A stretch of DNA of 64,000 nucleotides from Dichetophora obliterata (lineage: Eukaryota; Arthropoda; Insecta; Diptera; Sciomyzidae). The notes beneath the pieces are model-generated. The model did not search any database. It was not told where the DNA came from and saw only the letters and a list, made by a program, of their open reading frames with translations. Both the position numbers and the translations under genes were made by a program. The stretch spans positions 216,063,396-216,127,395 of the forward strand of contig OY986438.1 in assembly GCA_963920525.1 (NCBI GenBank), read 5' to 3'. This document shows positions 1-11,761 of this stretch, piece by piece (position 1 is the first letter of the stretch; each line of letters starts with the position of its first letter).

Positions 1-79
1 TTAAAGCCACGGACATCTTTCAAAATAAAAAAAAATATTTTTAGGACACCCTAATATGTATGCATTTCCTGAAATGTAT

Positions 80-1850
80 ACATGTTACGCAAAGCGAATC
101 GAGATAACCTTTTTTTGAACTCTTTCCAACCTGTAAAAATCTACAGCATAAGAAGAGCTATAAATAGTACAGGAATATTCCAAAATGGATCTGACCAAGC
201 TCGAAAAAATAGATTTTACTGTATAAGGGTCAAAAAACTTCATTGAGTTTCTTTTGAGAAAACCTAACTGTGATATGCCTTGCCTTGGATATCACTATCT
301 AATCTCTATGAGTTTTGAATGACAAATTTTGATCAAAGTAAATGCCAAGATCCTTTACAGCGGTTGCTCTTTGAAAGAAACTATTGCTTTCGTGCGTACT
401 GAAAACATTTCTGCGAAAAATTGTTAATATATGATATTTGGAGAAATTTAGCTATAAGCCATTAACTTCACACCATAAAAGAAGAACAATAATATCTGCT
501 TACTCGGAAAATCCGAAGTAGTTTTAACAATAGAAAACATTTCAAGTCATCAGCATGCAGTAAACTTTTACAGAGTTTAAAACTACTAGGTATATCGTTT
601 ATATATAAAATGAACAAAAGCGGTCCTAAGTGGCTACCCCATGGAACACCTGAAGTAACTTCAACCATGCTAGAGTAACAAGTATCAATATTTACGAATA
701 ATTTTCTATTTGTGAGGTTCATCCATTTTAAAAAGTTAGAGTGAAATCCTAGCTTACTTAGTTTAGAAATTAGTAACCTGTGACTAAAGCTATCAAAAGC
801 TTTAACAAAATCAGTGCAAAGAACGTCCACCTGGAAGCCTTTTGCTATGGCATTCATGCAAAAGTTTGGAAAAATAGCCAAGTTATTGCTGTAGGACCTG
901 CCCGCAAAAAACCCATGTTGCTCAGTCGAGATATAATAGCTGTGTTTTTTTTTTCAAAGCGAGTAGTAAAAAACGACCGCTTATTGTATGAAAAGTCGCG
1001 TATTAAAGCACGTATGAAGCGACTTTTCATTTCGATAATTTTTCACTTCGGAGAATAATTTTTCGGTAGTTAATTTGTCTAACAGTTTGGGATTGGCTGA
1101 AAGCTTAGCAATTCGTCTATAGTTAGCAATTAGAAACTTTTGGCCATATTTAAAAATTGGAGAGATAAAGGCTAATTTTCAGTCATCTAATTATATTCCG
1201 CTCGAGAGAGACTTATTAAAAATTAATGTTAGTGCAGTGCAAAGAGAGCCTGCGCACGATTTCAAGATTATAGGTGGCAACAAATCATATCCACAACCCT
1301 TAGTAGAATCAAAACTGAGAAGAGCTTTAAAAACGTCATATTCTGTAATTTCTTATTACCAATATTTACAATTTGAAGAGTATAAGAACAATTGCTGAAA
1401 CCAGAAGTCTGGTTGTTGTCCTCAAATACTGATCCAAAAAACCTATAACTACCAAATTTGTTAAATATTATTCGCGATAGCGCCTTTAAATTCCATGAAT
1501 TTAGGAAACCCAGAGCATTTTCGTTTTTCGTTTAAAAAAATTCAAAAGGACTTAGGATTGTATATTATATTTTTCTCCATTAAACTGATATATTTTATAT
1601 AAAAAGTTTGCCAGAAAGTCAAACTCACGCCTGAGTTGCATAAATAAATGTCTACCTACATCAGAATTAGTATGTTTGGATCTTTTGTGCGCCTTGTTTC
1701 TCCGGTTTTTGAGGTGAGACAATATATGATTATACCAAAGCAATTTAAAAGTCTTTTTAGGTGATTTTAATGGTATATACATATTAAATGCTTCTTCTAA
1801 AATTTTCTTAAACACATTATACATACTTGTTAAGTTCAATAAACCGATTA
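80..1850 (-). pseudogene. Non-LTR retrotransposon relic (reverse transcriptase ORF2)
   Basis: Decayed ORF2 of a non-LTR (LINE-type) retrotransposon, read 1850 to 80. In order, the three frames give the linker before the reverse transcriptase (HLKNRRNKAHKRSK, 1552-1839), early RT blocks (GCGYDLLPP; FISPIFKYGQ, 1130-1330), the catalytic palm (DFVKAFDSFSHRLL; SGVPWGSHLGPLLFILYIND; HADD where YADD is usual, 468-881) and the thumb region (VKDLGIYFDQNLSF; LVRSILEYSC, 80-370). The intact enzyme would copy its own RNA into a nicked genomic site. Stops and frameshifts break it and the endonuclease domain is absent, so it is a 5'-truncated dead copy, typical of LINE insertions. The motifs resemble the Jockey/CR1 group, but I cannot fix the clade. 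The fragment at 56172-56800 may be the same family. Confidence 0.88.
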
Positions 1851-3720
1851 CGGTGCATTAATTAAACTCTGTGAATGGCAATCAAATAATTGAACAATAA
1901 ACATGAAAGTGAAAAACTAAATAACTTTAAAAAAATTAATTTCCCAAAAAAAAAGCTGTGGGTCAAATACAACAATTGATGAAGGACAGTGGAAAATAGC
2001 AATAGTTATTACCATAAATAAACTTAACAAGGGAATGAACAATATGTATCTATTGTATTGCAACGACGAATCGTTTGATAAGCCTCAAATATTTCTATAA
2101 ATTTCAAAAAAGTTTAAGTTCAATCGCTAGCAGGTCTGTTCTGTTATCTTGGTTATTGACTTTAAAAAAAAAGTTTCAATTAAATCGAGTTTAAATTTTC
2201 AATCAAAAGTATTTGGGAATAATAAAGCTTTCATAAAAACCACATTATTTGGATAATTTTAAGTTAAGATTAAGGACAAAAAATATCATCTAAAACTGAG
2301 CATATATATTGAGTGTCTCAATTATGTTAATATAGGGAGTGTCGGAAACAGCTACCAACTTCAATAGAAAAACTATGAAGAAATTTGAGACTTTCTCGGA
2401 AAAACAATTTAAAAAAAAATTTCATTTTCCAATTTCATAACCTAAATACAAAGATCTAAAAAAATATAACAGACAAAATTAACCTCACCCTCCTTTTTTA
2501 TTATGTTCCAGAATTTTGGTGTAGTTCGTAAAAATAAGATTAAAAAAAACAAGTAAGGATTTGTCTTCAACTTGCCCGAAGGTAAAATATCCCAGAGTAT
2601 TTTCTAAGTTAAGCATATTTTATAAGATTGATGACGTTACTTTGTTTGGAGAATGGACATGGCTTTTATTCAATTTGGCCAAAATTCAAATGCAGAAAAC
2701 TTTTAAGAAAATAAAGATTATTTGTAAAATATTCCAACAATACACACATTTTTGAGCATTTATAAAAGCTTTGCTATTTGAAGACGACAGGCAGTAAGGT
2801 GGTTGGTATTGAACCCTCAAAATGAGCATTAATTCACCTAAAAGACTGAGCGATCTTTTGAATTTTAATTACAATTTTGCACATAAGTTTTGATTGAATG
2901 TTTTAAAATGCATCCTGAATTTCATATTTGTTGCAATCAATCAAAAACTGCGCCTACATCCAATAAAAAATAACGTTAAGACTTCGACGAGTAAGAAAGC
3001 ATATATTTTATTTCGTTTCTGCAAGGGAGGCAACATTTTTGATGCACTTAAAAATGTAATCATCAGCTGTATACCCTTTACTGAATAACATAGTTAAATG
3101 TACATAACTTTCGTTATTGCACAAAACAAGCATTGAACGACACTATATTAAAAACAAAGCATTCTTATAACAATTGTTAATAAACAAAACAAAGCTAGAC
3201 AGACCAGTTATGTGTTACTATTACCAAACTGAGAAAACAAATTATAAAATCGAACTTAACTGCGTAGCTTAACGCGTTCATCTGCTTCATTTAATATATA
3301 AAAAGCCGGTGTTTGCAAGAAACAGCAATTATTTTCTTAATTGTGGAAAGGTGCACTGAATATGCCGTTTTCTGTAATGCAGAATAAAAAAAAGCGGATA
3401 ACTAAGAAAGTGAAGAAGTGAACTGGTAAACAAAAAAAAAAAAAAAAAGACAACAACAACATCTTTTTATTTTTTGCATTTGTTTTGTATTTTTTATTTG
3501 TTTTTTTTTTCGTAAGAAAATCATAGATTTGTGACTGTACGAGTAAGCTATAGTAAAAAAAATGTAAATGCGAAAGTGCGCAGCATTGACGCAACTTTTT
3601 TTGACAGAATGTCATAGCTTACGATAATCTAAACAGTTTTCCTCAACTCACAACTATATCTATATTAACATAGTAAAAGTATATATTTTTTTAAGGTAAA
3701 TTAATTAAAAATTCAAAAAT
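1851..3720. other. AT-rich stretch, no gene seen
   Basis: Only short chance ORFs (64 codons or fewer, apart from a low-complexity minus-strand frame at 3337-3615). Homopolymer A/T tracts are frequent. No inverted or tandem repeat of note was found by eye. Confidence 0.5.
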
Positions 3721-3744
3721 ATAGAAACAATATTTCACAAAAAA

Positions 3745-3960
3745 AAAGAAGGTCTGAACAAGATAGTTTATATATTCACTAGATGAACTGGCAGACCTTT
3801 TCTGTGCCTTCCTGTTTTCCATAAATATGGGTGCAATTTATTATGTCATGTTGTGTCTCATGACCTCAATCGGAAAAGTCGTTCAGAAGTTATGCGATCA
3901 CAAACAGGCGCGCCAATGATTTTATGTATACAAATTATAAATTTTCTAAAATATCCCCAC
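3745..3960 (+). repeat. Probable retrotransposon-tail repeat fragment
   Basis: The stretch ending in CGTTCAGAAGTTATGCGATC and then ACAAACAG resembles a phrase I recall from the ends of many insect interspersed repeats, where it precedes a CAGACAGACA run. No ORF or terminal repeat is visible, and the family is not named. The resemblance is from memory and needs a repeat-library search. Confidence 0.3.
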
Positions 3961-6295
3961 CTCAGTGCCCAGTGCCACCTTCCGGGTCCAAATTTTTTCT
4001 AAGACATATTTTTTATTTAAATAATATATGGTGTTAATTTAGGCTAAATGTGTTCATAAGTAAGAACTTTCGACTCCAGCGCCACCTTGGGGGATCTAAC
4101 ATAAGCAAAAACCATCGGGAGCACCGCACAAACATAAGGTGTGAATTAAAGGAGGAAAACTTCGGTGGTTCGGCCATGTGGCTCGAACATACATACGTAT
4201 CAACGTTTTTATATATTAAGAAGATAGCTTAATGTAATTTTTTTAAAATAATGCATTTAAAACTTTAAAAATTGTGGATTAATACGTTTGTCACTGTACG
4301 CATTCAAAGTGAAGATAGTATGGCTTTTAAAGTGCATTGCGTAAAGTTAACGGTACAATGTTTTTCAACAATTCTTTCGCCTAGTAATGCAGAATTTAAT
4401 CTTCTTTCATAGGTGTCAAACATCAGTATGAATCTTCAAATTTATATTTTTAACTAATATCCACTTTTGTCGAAATTTACCCCATTGTGAGATGCTTTGT
4501 ATGGAAGGCAAAGGAAGTTTTTTATGATTATGCCAAATTTCAAATTCAGAGTGCATTTTAAAATTGTGAGCATACGTGCAAAATTCATTGAATTAATTTT
4601 TGTAGAATTTTTAGAGATGTAACCGTTTTGATAAGATACCTTAGTATAGCAGGTAAGCGAGGTTTTCGTCAAGTTTTGGTAATTTTCGAACTTAATCTTT
4701 GTTTTATTCTTTTTTTAATCTCTAAGCCATTCCCTCTTGTTATTATATATGCTTCAAATTCTGTTATAAACACAAATGCATCACACAATATTATCTGGTA
4801 TGTTAAAAATTTATTTCTTGTGACACGTGACTTCCTCACAAACATGATAAAGAACGTTAATTTACTTCAACTAAAATAATTGCTACTAGAAAAATTTTAT
4901 TTTTTTTCTTTTCTTCAAAATCTGAAAATATCCTAGAACAACGTGTTATTGTTATTTTTGTTTCTATAGATTGAGCAATAAATTCCGTGCCCTGCCGTCT
5001 TGCATTAATAAATTATTGTTCCCAGGCGATTTCGTACTAAAGAGGATGAGGCTACTCAAGGAAAAGTACTCTGAGTGAAGCAAACACACGCACGTGAGAC
5101 TCAGTCCTTATTTCCTGCACGCACAAACATTCATATGTGGGCCGCTTCCGTTCGCCATTGTTGTTGCCATTTGCAAGCATTGTTTTTGTTTTGTGCACTT
5201 TACACACGCGCCTGCTTAAAAATCGATGCAAAATGCGAAAAGTCGAAAATCCTCGTGGAAAAATTTCAAAATGTTTACAGCTGATTTAACTTGGAACATT
5301 TCAGACTTTATCACAGGAACTTGTTTGTTTGTATGTTTATTTGTTTGCATTGCGTATCATCAAAACCAACGACATCGACCCACCATTTTCAGCCACGAAT
5401 TTTTCGAATTTTTATTTAAGGTGGTAACACCGATAGTTTATGATTCCGACTTAGTAGTAGTTTTGATTTAGCAAGCATTATCTGCTAAATGTCAGAATTT
5501 TGCAGTTTGCCTTGCAGAGGAAACAGATATTGAAGAACATGTAATGTCTTATCAATACTTCATTAAAACAAACTAGTTTTTTGTCATAAGAACGAAATTT
5601 GTCGACAAATATTTTTATATGTTACCATTTTTTATCATATACATAATTTCCGTCGTAGGGTCTTTATTAAAAAAAAAAAAGAAACCTTTAATGGCTTGGC
5701 ACTCTTCGCGTCATGTACATAACTAACGTTGCTCAAAACTTTCATTGGGTCTGTGAGGATGGATGTCAGGATGCGGAAGAATTCCAATGAACATGTCCGT
5801 TTTTGGGAAACGCGCAAATGCGTTAAATCTGCGAAACACACAAAATAGCACGAAGCTCGAATTGGATGTGAAATCGCACAATAAATATTGCTTTGTCCTG
5901 GTTGTTGTTTCTGTTTTGATGTTGTATTACCCGATCCAGAGGTATTAAAATGAGTGCGTGAATTTATTCAGTTGTTATTGTGTTTGTTGTAATTTTCATT
6001 TGCAGTTCTTCTTGACTTTATCTGTGGTGCCACTGCCCACACATTTTGTTGCAATTTTAATTGACAGATTTTCCATTTGGTGATTTATTTACAATTCCCG
6101 GATTCTTCTGTAAGTCATTAATTGCTATCTAATAGCAACAAAAGATGGCGATTGAGAAATTAATAAAATAGCTTGCAACATTAAAATAAAGCTCCTGCAA
6201 TATTATTTTATTAAACTTTAATTGAAATAAACACATGTATGTAAAGAAATTTCGATTTGAACACCGTTTGAACAAAATGGCTTTGTATTATTTTT
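3961..6295. other. AT-rich stretch, no gene seen
   Basis: Chance ORFs only (up to 83 codons). 4050-4200 is slightly more GC-rich and may be further repeat tail. 5030-5270 and 5340-5400 look like ordinary single-copy fly DNA. No splice-bounded coding exon could be supported. Confidence 0.45.
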
Positions 6296-6530
6296 GACGT
6301 AGAACTACGTAAGAACAGCGAGGTTTGTATGAGGCTACTTTTCACATACCAATTTTTTCAAGCACATGTAGCGTTTTTGCTGATACTTTGATTTACACCT
6401 ACAGTCTTTCATAAAAATTGTCCAAAAGTAAAATATATGCCAAAATATCAGTTATATGGCTAATGAAACGAAACTCTAACTTTGAATTTTTAAACTTTTT
6501 TAATAAAGTCACACAACAGCAAAATCTAAC
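6296..6530 (+). repeat. Dispersed repeat, copy 1 (GACGTAG..CTACGT family)
   Basis: Begins with the imperfect palindrome GACGTAGAACTACGTAAG, followed by GAGGTTTGTATG, and ends near AATAAAGTCACACAACAGC and AAAATCTAA. The same blocks occur in the same order at 21608-21797. Both copies are diverged with small indels and have no ORF. This is a fragment of an interspersed element whose class I cannot tell. Confidence 0.6.
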
Positions 6531-7555
6531 TGTGAAACCTAAACAAGAGCGTTGAGCAGCGCGCTGAATTGTCATCCCTAAATAAGAGCGGCGGACTTAT
6601 GTCGGATGTTGGCAAAAATTGTTTGGCATATAGTTTGCCAAACTTTACATTTTCATTGCGCGAAGCATTGCGCCGTTTGAATAAAAAGTTGACTCGGAAA
6701 TTATCAAAAATATGACTTTGATCCATAAAAAGACCATGAGCGCAATTAGTAAGTACCCAAAAGTGTTAATCTATGAACTTTACATTAAAATTGTCCCATA
6801 AATTTTCTGCTAAGCCTACTATTTTAAAAGTTTAAAGCCAATTATATTATGAGTGTTTTATAAAAAGTTGGATTGACATTTTTAAGACACAATTCAAATG
6901 CGACTGACTTTTCCCACTAGAGGAATGCCATTTTTTTACAGATCTTATTTTCACTTTTACATTTTTTATATACTTCATGGGTGCTATACTATCCGTAAAT
7001 ATAAGTAGAGTAGAATCGCGGAAATGTTAACTCGCTCAAAAGTCAATCAACTTGTTAGTTAACTTTTGTGAACGTATGAATTTTTTAAACTAACCGTTTG
7101 TTTGGCAACACAAGCAAGTACGAGCTCTAATTTTGTTTGTTGGTAAACAGTATTGCACGAAAGCCTTTTCTGTTTTGATCTGCAAAAATTAAGTCTAAAT
7201 TTTTTTTTTTGTAATGATGAAAACTAAGTCATTGAAATAAATTTAGCGTGTTATTTCCGAAAAATTGGTTTTTATTATTGAATTTTATTAAATTTTGAAA
7301 ACCGCTTAGAAAAGTTAATAGTTCGAAAAAGGTAATTACTTTTGGGATATTCCGGTTAATTTTTTTGAGATTCGACTGAACTGACAGCAGTTTCAAACCA
7401 TTCGCAACAAAGAACGGTATGTTATACTGCATCTTTCTTATAGGTTTATTATAATTTTACTATATATTAAATAATTGCAAAAATTCCTTGAACTTGGCCT
7501 TAAAAAGGCTAAAAATCATTTTTGTACATTTTTTACCCTTGATTTTCCGGAAAGT
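6531..7555. other. AT-rich stretch, no gene seen
   Basis: Contains only short ORFs in the shadows of AT-rich sequence. No repeat structure recognised. Confidence 0.45.
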
Positions 7556-7558
7556 TGC

Positions 7559-8060
7559 TGGTTGAGATCGCGACCTCGGGGGTAATAAGAGCAATAAATT
7601 TTCTATGTGTAGAATAATATGAAATACTACGGATAATAATATTATATACGGCTGTTATCTTGATCACAGAGGGACATGGCTAAATCGACCCAGAAGGTGA
7701 TGATAATCAAGAATATATATATATACTTTTTGATTCCTTCCGCACCTCCTTGTCAGAGTTACAAACGGAGTGACAAAGTTAATATACCTGTTAAGCAGTA
7801 TAACATTCCACTACCTAATATTTTTAATTATTTTATGATAACCGACGAAAGTTTGTGGTTGAGATCTCGACCGCTGGTACAAAATAAGTTAAGGTTGTTA
7901 TCGTGATCACAGATGGACAGACGAACAGACAGACATGACGAAATCAACTCATGAGTTGATGCAGATCAAGAATATATATAGTTTTCTATACCTGTCACGT
8001 ATATTGGCTCCATATTGGCGTTACAAAGTTAATATACCCCTTACGCAGTAATCTTGTGGG
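7559..8060 (+). repeat. Two degenerate head-to-tail repeat units
   Basis: Unit 1 (about 7559-7805) and unit 2 (about 7857-8060) share, in order, GGTTGAGATC.CGACC, TGATCACAGA.GGACA, ATCAAGAATATATATA and AAAGTTAATATACC. The offset is about 298 bp. Unit 2 also carries a GGACAGACGAACAGACAGAC tract. Similar GACAGAC/AATATATATA arrangements are, from memory, common in dipteran intergenic interspersed repeats. No coding capacity. Confidence 0.55.
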
Positions 8061-9312
8061 TATAATAATCTATATATTCTTAGACAGGATCAGAGCTGCG
8101 AATAATGTGTCGTTGTTTCAATTCCAATATCTGTTAACCTTGGTGAATTGTGCGGAAAAAAAGGCTTTTGTAGAAAAAGCTCAGATCGAACTTTGATTTT
8201 ATTTCCTTATAACATTTAATCATACAACATTATTGATGACATTCTTACTTGTGGATTTCGAATGAACAAAAAACTGACATGACATGATCTTGACTGGCCG
8301 TCTGACTCCATGGTGGACCATGTTTGCATTTCAGTGTCATGATCAAAGCCATCTACAATTTATCAGAGTGCCCTGGCTAACAAGGTAGGTGTCTTAACAG
8401 TTTATTAAATTTTCAATGCAAACAAATCGTACTGCTGCGATTTAAAAACATTTGAAATTCAAAACTTTTTTCTAAATGCCAGCCCAACCATAGCAAGGTA
8501 GCAAAACGTTTGTACATAAGCTTAAATGGCAAAATGTGACAGAGCCAACATTTTAACGACTAACTGTGGGCTGAAAAAACACACAGTCTGAGATTTTGCC
8601 AACCAGGAATGACAATACTGAAAAAACGAATTATGGCTAATTGCTAAAATTTAAACAAAAGTGTTGAGGAATGTATTTGATGCTACTTTGAATAGTCGAA
8701 GAAGATATTTTAGGCGCATGTTAAAAATTTGTACTTCTTTCAAATGTGCTATACACCTTAGTTTTTGACGCACAAAAATAAATTTGCTCTATTTCTAGTT
8801 ATGGATCTGGATCACTTAATTAATGAATTTTCTTTTTTTTTAGCTGCCATAGTGACTTTTTGTTGTGCTTAGATAATTTAATAAAAATATATAGGGAAAA
8901 TCCTATTTTTATTTTTATTGAGTAAGCAAGGTTTTGTTAGCGATAGCTTATCTTGCTTGCTGAAATAAAAATGAATTGACGTAAAAGTTGTTTGAGTTTT
9001 TCCTTGTCTTTCACTGTCTTTGATCAATACTCTTGTCATTGGGTTCCTTTTTTAATGTTAAAGATAAAATCATAAGTAAAGGCACTGCAAACTTTCGCGC
9101 TTTGTTGGGGTGTAAATTGATACCTCCCTCCAACCCTATACAATTTTTTGTAGACGTTTTGTGTTTAACATTTCCTTTAGTTAAGGGAGGTTTAAGATGA
9201 ATAATTTTTTGAAAACTCAATTTTTTTATGTGATTATTGTTGTAGAATTATTCAATAATATATAAAACAGATTCTACAGCGCTTAAAATCCGCTGCAACA
9301 CTACTACTTTCT
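8061..9312. other. No gene seen
   Basis: AT-rich, with ORFs of 69 codons or fewer. No recognisable element. Confidence 0.45.
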
Positions 9313-9434
9313 GTTCAAGTTTCTGTTCAAGTTTACTTTCAAGTTGCAACTCACTCACACTTTGTTAGTGTGAACACAGTAAAAATATATAAGTGTGTTG
9401 CAACTTGAAAGGAAACTTGAACAGAATCTTGAAC
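9313..9434. repeat. Long hairpin (42-nt arms)
   Basis: Left arm 9313-9354 and right arm 9393-9434 are reverse complements over 42 nt with three mismatches (core CTTTCAAGTTGCAA / TTGCAACTTGAAAG), around a 38-nt loop. The left arm contains a short internal duplication, CTGTTCAAGTTT. It could be a small MITE or a foldback remnant. No target duplication was identified. Confidence 0.75.
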
Positions 9435-9904
9435 GTGTAACTGGCTGGTTAAACATTAGCGAACATGTTCGTCAAATGTCGAAAAACAATAAAAATTAAT
9501 CTGCTGCTTTTTGCCGCTTTTTGCAGGGTATTCACTAATAGGGTATTCACTAATAGGGGTATTCACTATTCAATTCACTCGCCAGTACAGTTGAGGACTT
9601 GTGAACTTTATAAAAACAAAATACACATATGTATGTCAAAGATCTTCACAACTGTATTTCTACTATAGCCCTTAATTTGAGGACTTGAGCAGTTGAGCAC
9701 ATAATATTTTACAGTTTTGAAGTAGTGACGAAAAATTTCAAAATTATTGATTAATAATTAAATGCATTAATAATTTATTTTGGTAAGCTCCTATGAATTG
9801 CGTTGTTTATTAAAATATTTATAATTTTTGATTTAACACTTTTTCGGCATGTTTATATAATTTTTGTAAAAAGTTAATTAGTTTTATGATCTATTAAATT
9901 ATTA
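9435..9904. other. No gene seen; short tandem repeat at 9527-9575
   Basis: A 15-nt phrase, GGGTATTCACTAATA, is repeated about three times near 9527-9575. The rest is AT-rich with no feature. Confidence 0.45.
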
Positions 9905-11085
9905 CATGGATTAAGTTGCGAGCCTTAGATCAAGTAAGTTTAAGAAGGCAACAACAACAACAACAACCCTGTACAGTACGGCGGGTCGATTTGTAGGGAG
10001 TGAAAAATTTCACCAATTTCCCTACGATTTCCGTATTCTATGGGTTATTCCATGAAAATTTGCCGAAGGAACCATACCTCTATCGTTAAAATCGAGTCCC
10101 CTACTTTTTGTTGGTAGATTTTTTCCCAAATTGACGTTCGTATGAAATATTACCTACACGTTCACATCCATAACTCAAAAACTATCGATCGGGTTTAATC
10201 GCCAGATTAAAGAATATCCAAGAATATTACTTTCATGGCCATTTTTTTGGCTCAATCCATTATTTAACTCAATTAACAATTCAAAACGAAGAGTTTAAGC
10301 CCAAATTTATCGAATTCGGTTGATTAATTCATGCGATATTGCTAAAACGAAATAACACATAAAACCAACTATTTGATTTTTTTTCCCTTTTTATTTTTTT
10401 TTTCTACAAAAATTCAAATTAAGAGATAATAAAGTATCTATCAACCTATTATCAAAAAAAAATATTCAATTTGAGTGTAGTAAAAGACAAAATCTTGGAC
10501 AAAATCATGAAAAAAATGGAAAAATGCTCCAAAATTTGGACAAAAATGCCCGAAAAAATCTACCAACAAAAAGACTCAATTTTAACGATAGAGGTATGGT
10601 TCCTTTGGCAAATTTTCATGGAATAACCCATAGAATACGGAAATCATAGGGAAATTCTCGAAAAATAAATCGACCCGCCCTACTGTACAGAGTCAATCAC
10701 TTATCTGACTAGACAGTCTGTTTCGGAAATCGCTACATGAATATTGACATAAATAAACAAGCAACTAGAACAGATGACAACCTTGGTAGAGTTGATGGCG
10801 GTGATCTATAAATAGCCTACTGCCTTGAAATCTCATATAATTAGCAGCCACTCAATTCAAAAGAATGAATTCCTAAATCTGCGAAGTCATATACAAGTTT
10901 AAACAGTAAGTTGATCAAAGCTTAATTACTCAAAAACTACTGAAGAGAAAAACGTAGCGATTTCCGAAACAGACTGTCTAGTCAGCTAAGTGATTGACTC
11001 TTTACAAAGTTGTTGTTGTTGTTGTTGTTGCCTTCTTAAACTTACTTGATCTAAAGCTCGCAATTTGATTCATGTAATTTTTATA
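9905..11085. mobile_element. Foldback element A (interrupted by a MITE)
   Basis: The left arm (9905-9976 continuing at 10691-10738) is the reverse complement of the right arm (about 10945-11085). Shared blocks include GATCAAGTAAGTTTAAGAAG, a (CAA)n/(TTG)n tract, GAGTCAATCACTTA and CTGTTTCGGAAATCGCTA. The unique centre, about 10739-10944, contains a TATA-like CTATAAATAG. An almost identical centre and right arm recur at 20983-21305, and the arm phrase recurs in the 19549-23619 palindrome and at 47355-47390. It is therefore a dispersed non-coding family. The left arm is split by the MITE at 9977-10682. No ORF. Target duplication not found. Confidence 0.78.
9977..10682. mobile_element. hAT-like MITE, copy 1 (TIR TAGGGCGGGTCGATTT)
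   Basis: A 706-bp non-autonomous element. Its ends TACGGCGGGTCGATTT and AAATCGACCCGCCCTA are inverted repeats that continue as long, gapped arms (for example ATGGGTTATTCCATGAAAAT at both ends). It is flanked by an exact 8-bp direct repeat, CTGTACAG (9969-9976 and 10683-10690). An 8-bp duplication with T at position 2 and A at position 7, plus TAGGG-type ends, fits hAT superfamily rules (established knowledge). It sits inside the left arm of foldback A. The right arm shows the unoccupied equivalent site (11000-11007). No transposase. A sister copy is at 22230-23272. Confidence 0.85.
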
Positions 11086-11514
11086 AAATATTTTTTTGTG
11101 CTAGCCGAAATAACAAACAAATTTTTAACTGAATTTCTTTTGAGATGCTCTCTCTCTCTCTCTCTCTCTTTCTTTCTGTCCGTCTGTCTCCTACACTAAA
11201 ATCTCTATTATTACTTATTTTAAGAAGTTCTACTTATATAATATAATGTAAAATTTTTTGCAGATGATCTGGAGCCGAGCTATGATTTGGCCCAATTTAA
11301 ACAATTTTTAAGCTCAAAAACTTCAGCGTTTTATACATAAAAAATATTTATAAAATAAAAATTTTTACTTATTCTGATGATGTGAAATTAACATGCAAAT
11401 GAAATTTTTTTATATATAATAAGCTTTCTTAGAAAAAATCTTTTAAAATACGACTTAAATTTAACCGCTTTTGCCTAAAACCTCTCTTAAATTTAATGAG
11501 GTTTTTATGTTATA
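11086..11514. other. No gene seen; (CT)11 tract at 11148-11169
   Basis: Contains a pure dinucleotide microsatellite, (CT)11, followed by interrupted CTTT/CTGT. The rest is AT-rich and featureless. Confidence 0.6.
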
Positions 11515-11761
11515 CTGAGAAAAAACCATACTAAAATCGAATAAAATTTACTAAATATTAAAGAAAATTTTACTTGTTTTAGCGCCAAGGAATTTTTTTT
11601 TTAAATGGAAATTTTTCTTTGAAGGAAAGAAATAAATTTCGAAACAAAACTTGGCTTAAAATTTTCTTGGCTGAAAATAAATTTCGAAACAAAACTTGGC
11701 TTAAAATTTTCTTAAAAATTGAGTAAATTTTCTTTGATTTTAGCGTGATTTTTTCTGTGTG
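11515..11761. mobile_element. Small MITE with TA flanks
   Basis: The start, CTGAGAAAAAACCATACTAA and then AATCGAATAAAATTTACT, pairs with the end, AGTAAATTTTCTTTGATTTT and then AGCGTGATTTTTTCTGTGTG. Flanking TA on both sides and CACA.AGAAAAA-type ends fit a Tc1/mariner-type MITE. It is about 247 bp and non-coding. An internal 45-bp tandem duplication is listed separately. Confidence 0.6.
11631..11713. repeat. 45-bp tandem duplication inside the MITE
   Basis: The unit beginning AATAAATTTCGAAACAAAAC occurs at 11631-11675 and again at 11676-11713, where the second unit is shorter. The shared part is identical, so the duplication is younger than the diverged arms around it. Confidence 0.85.
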
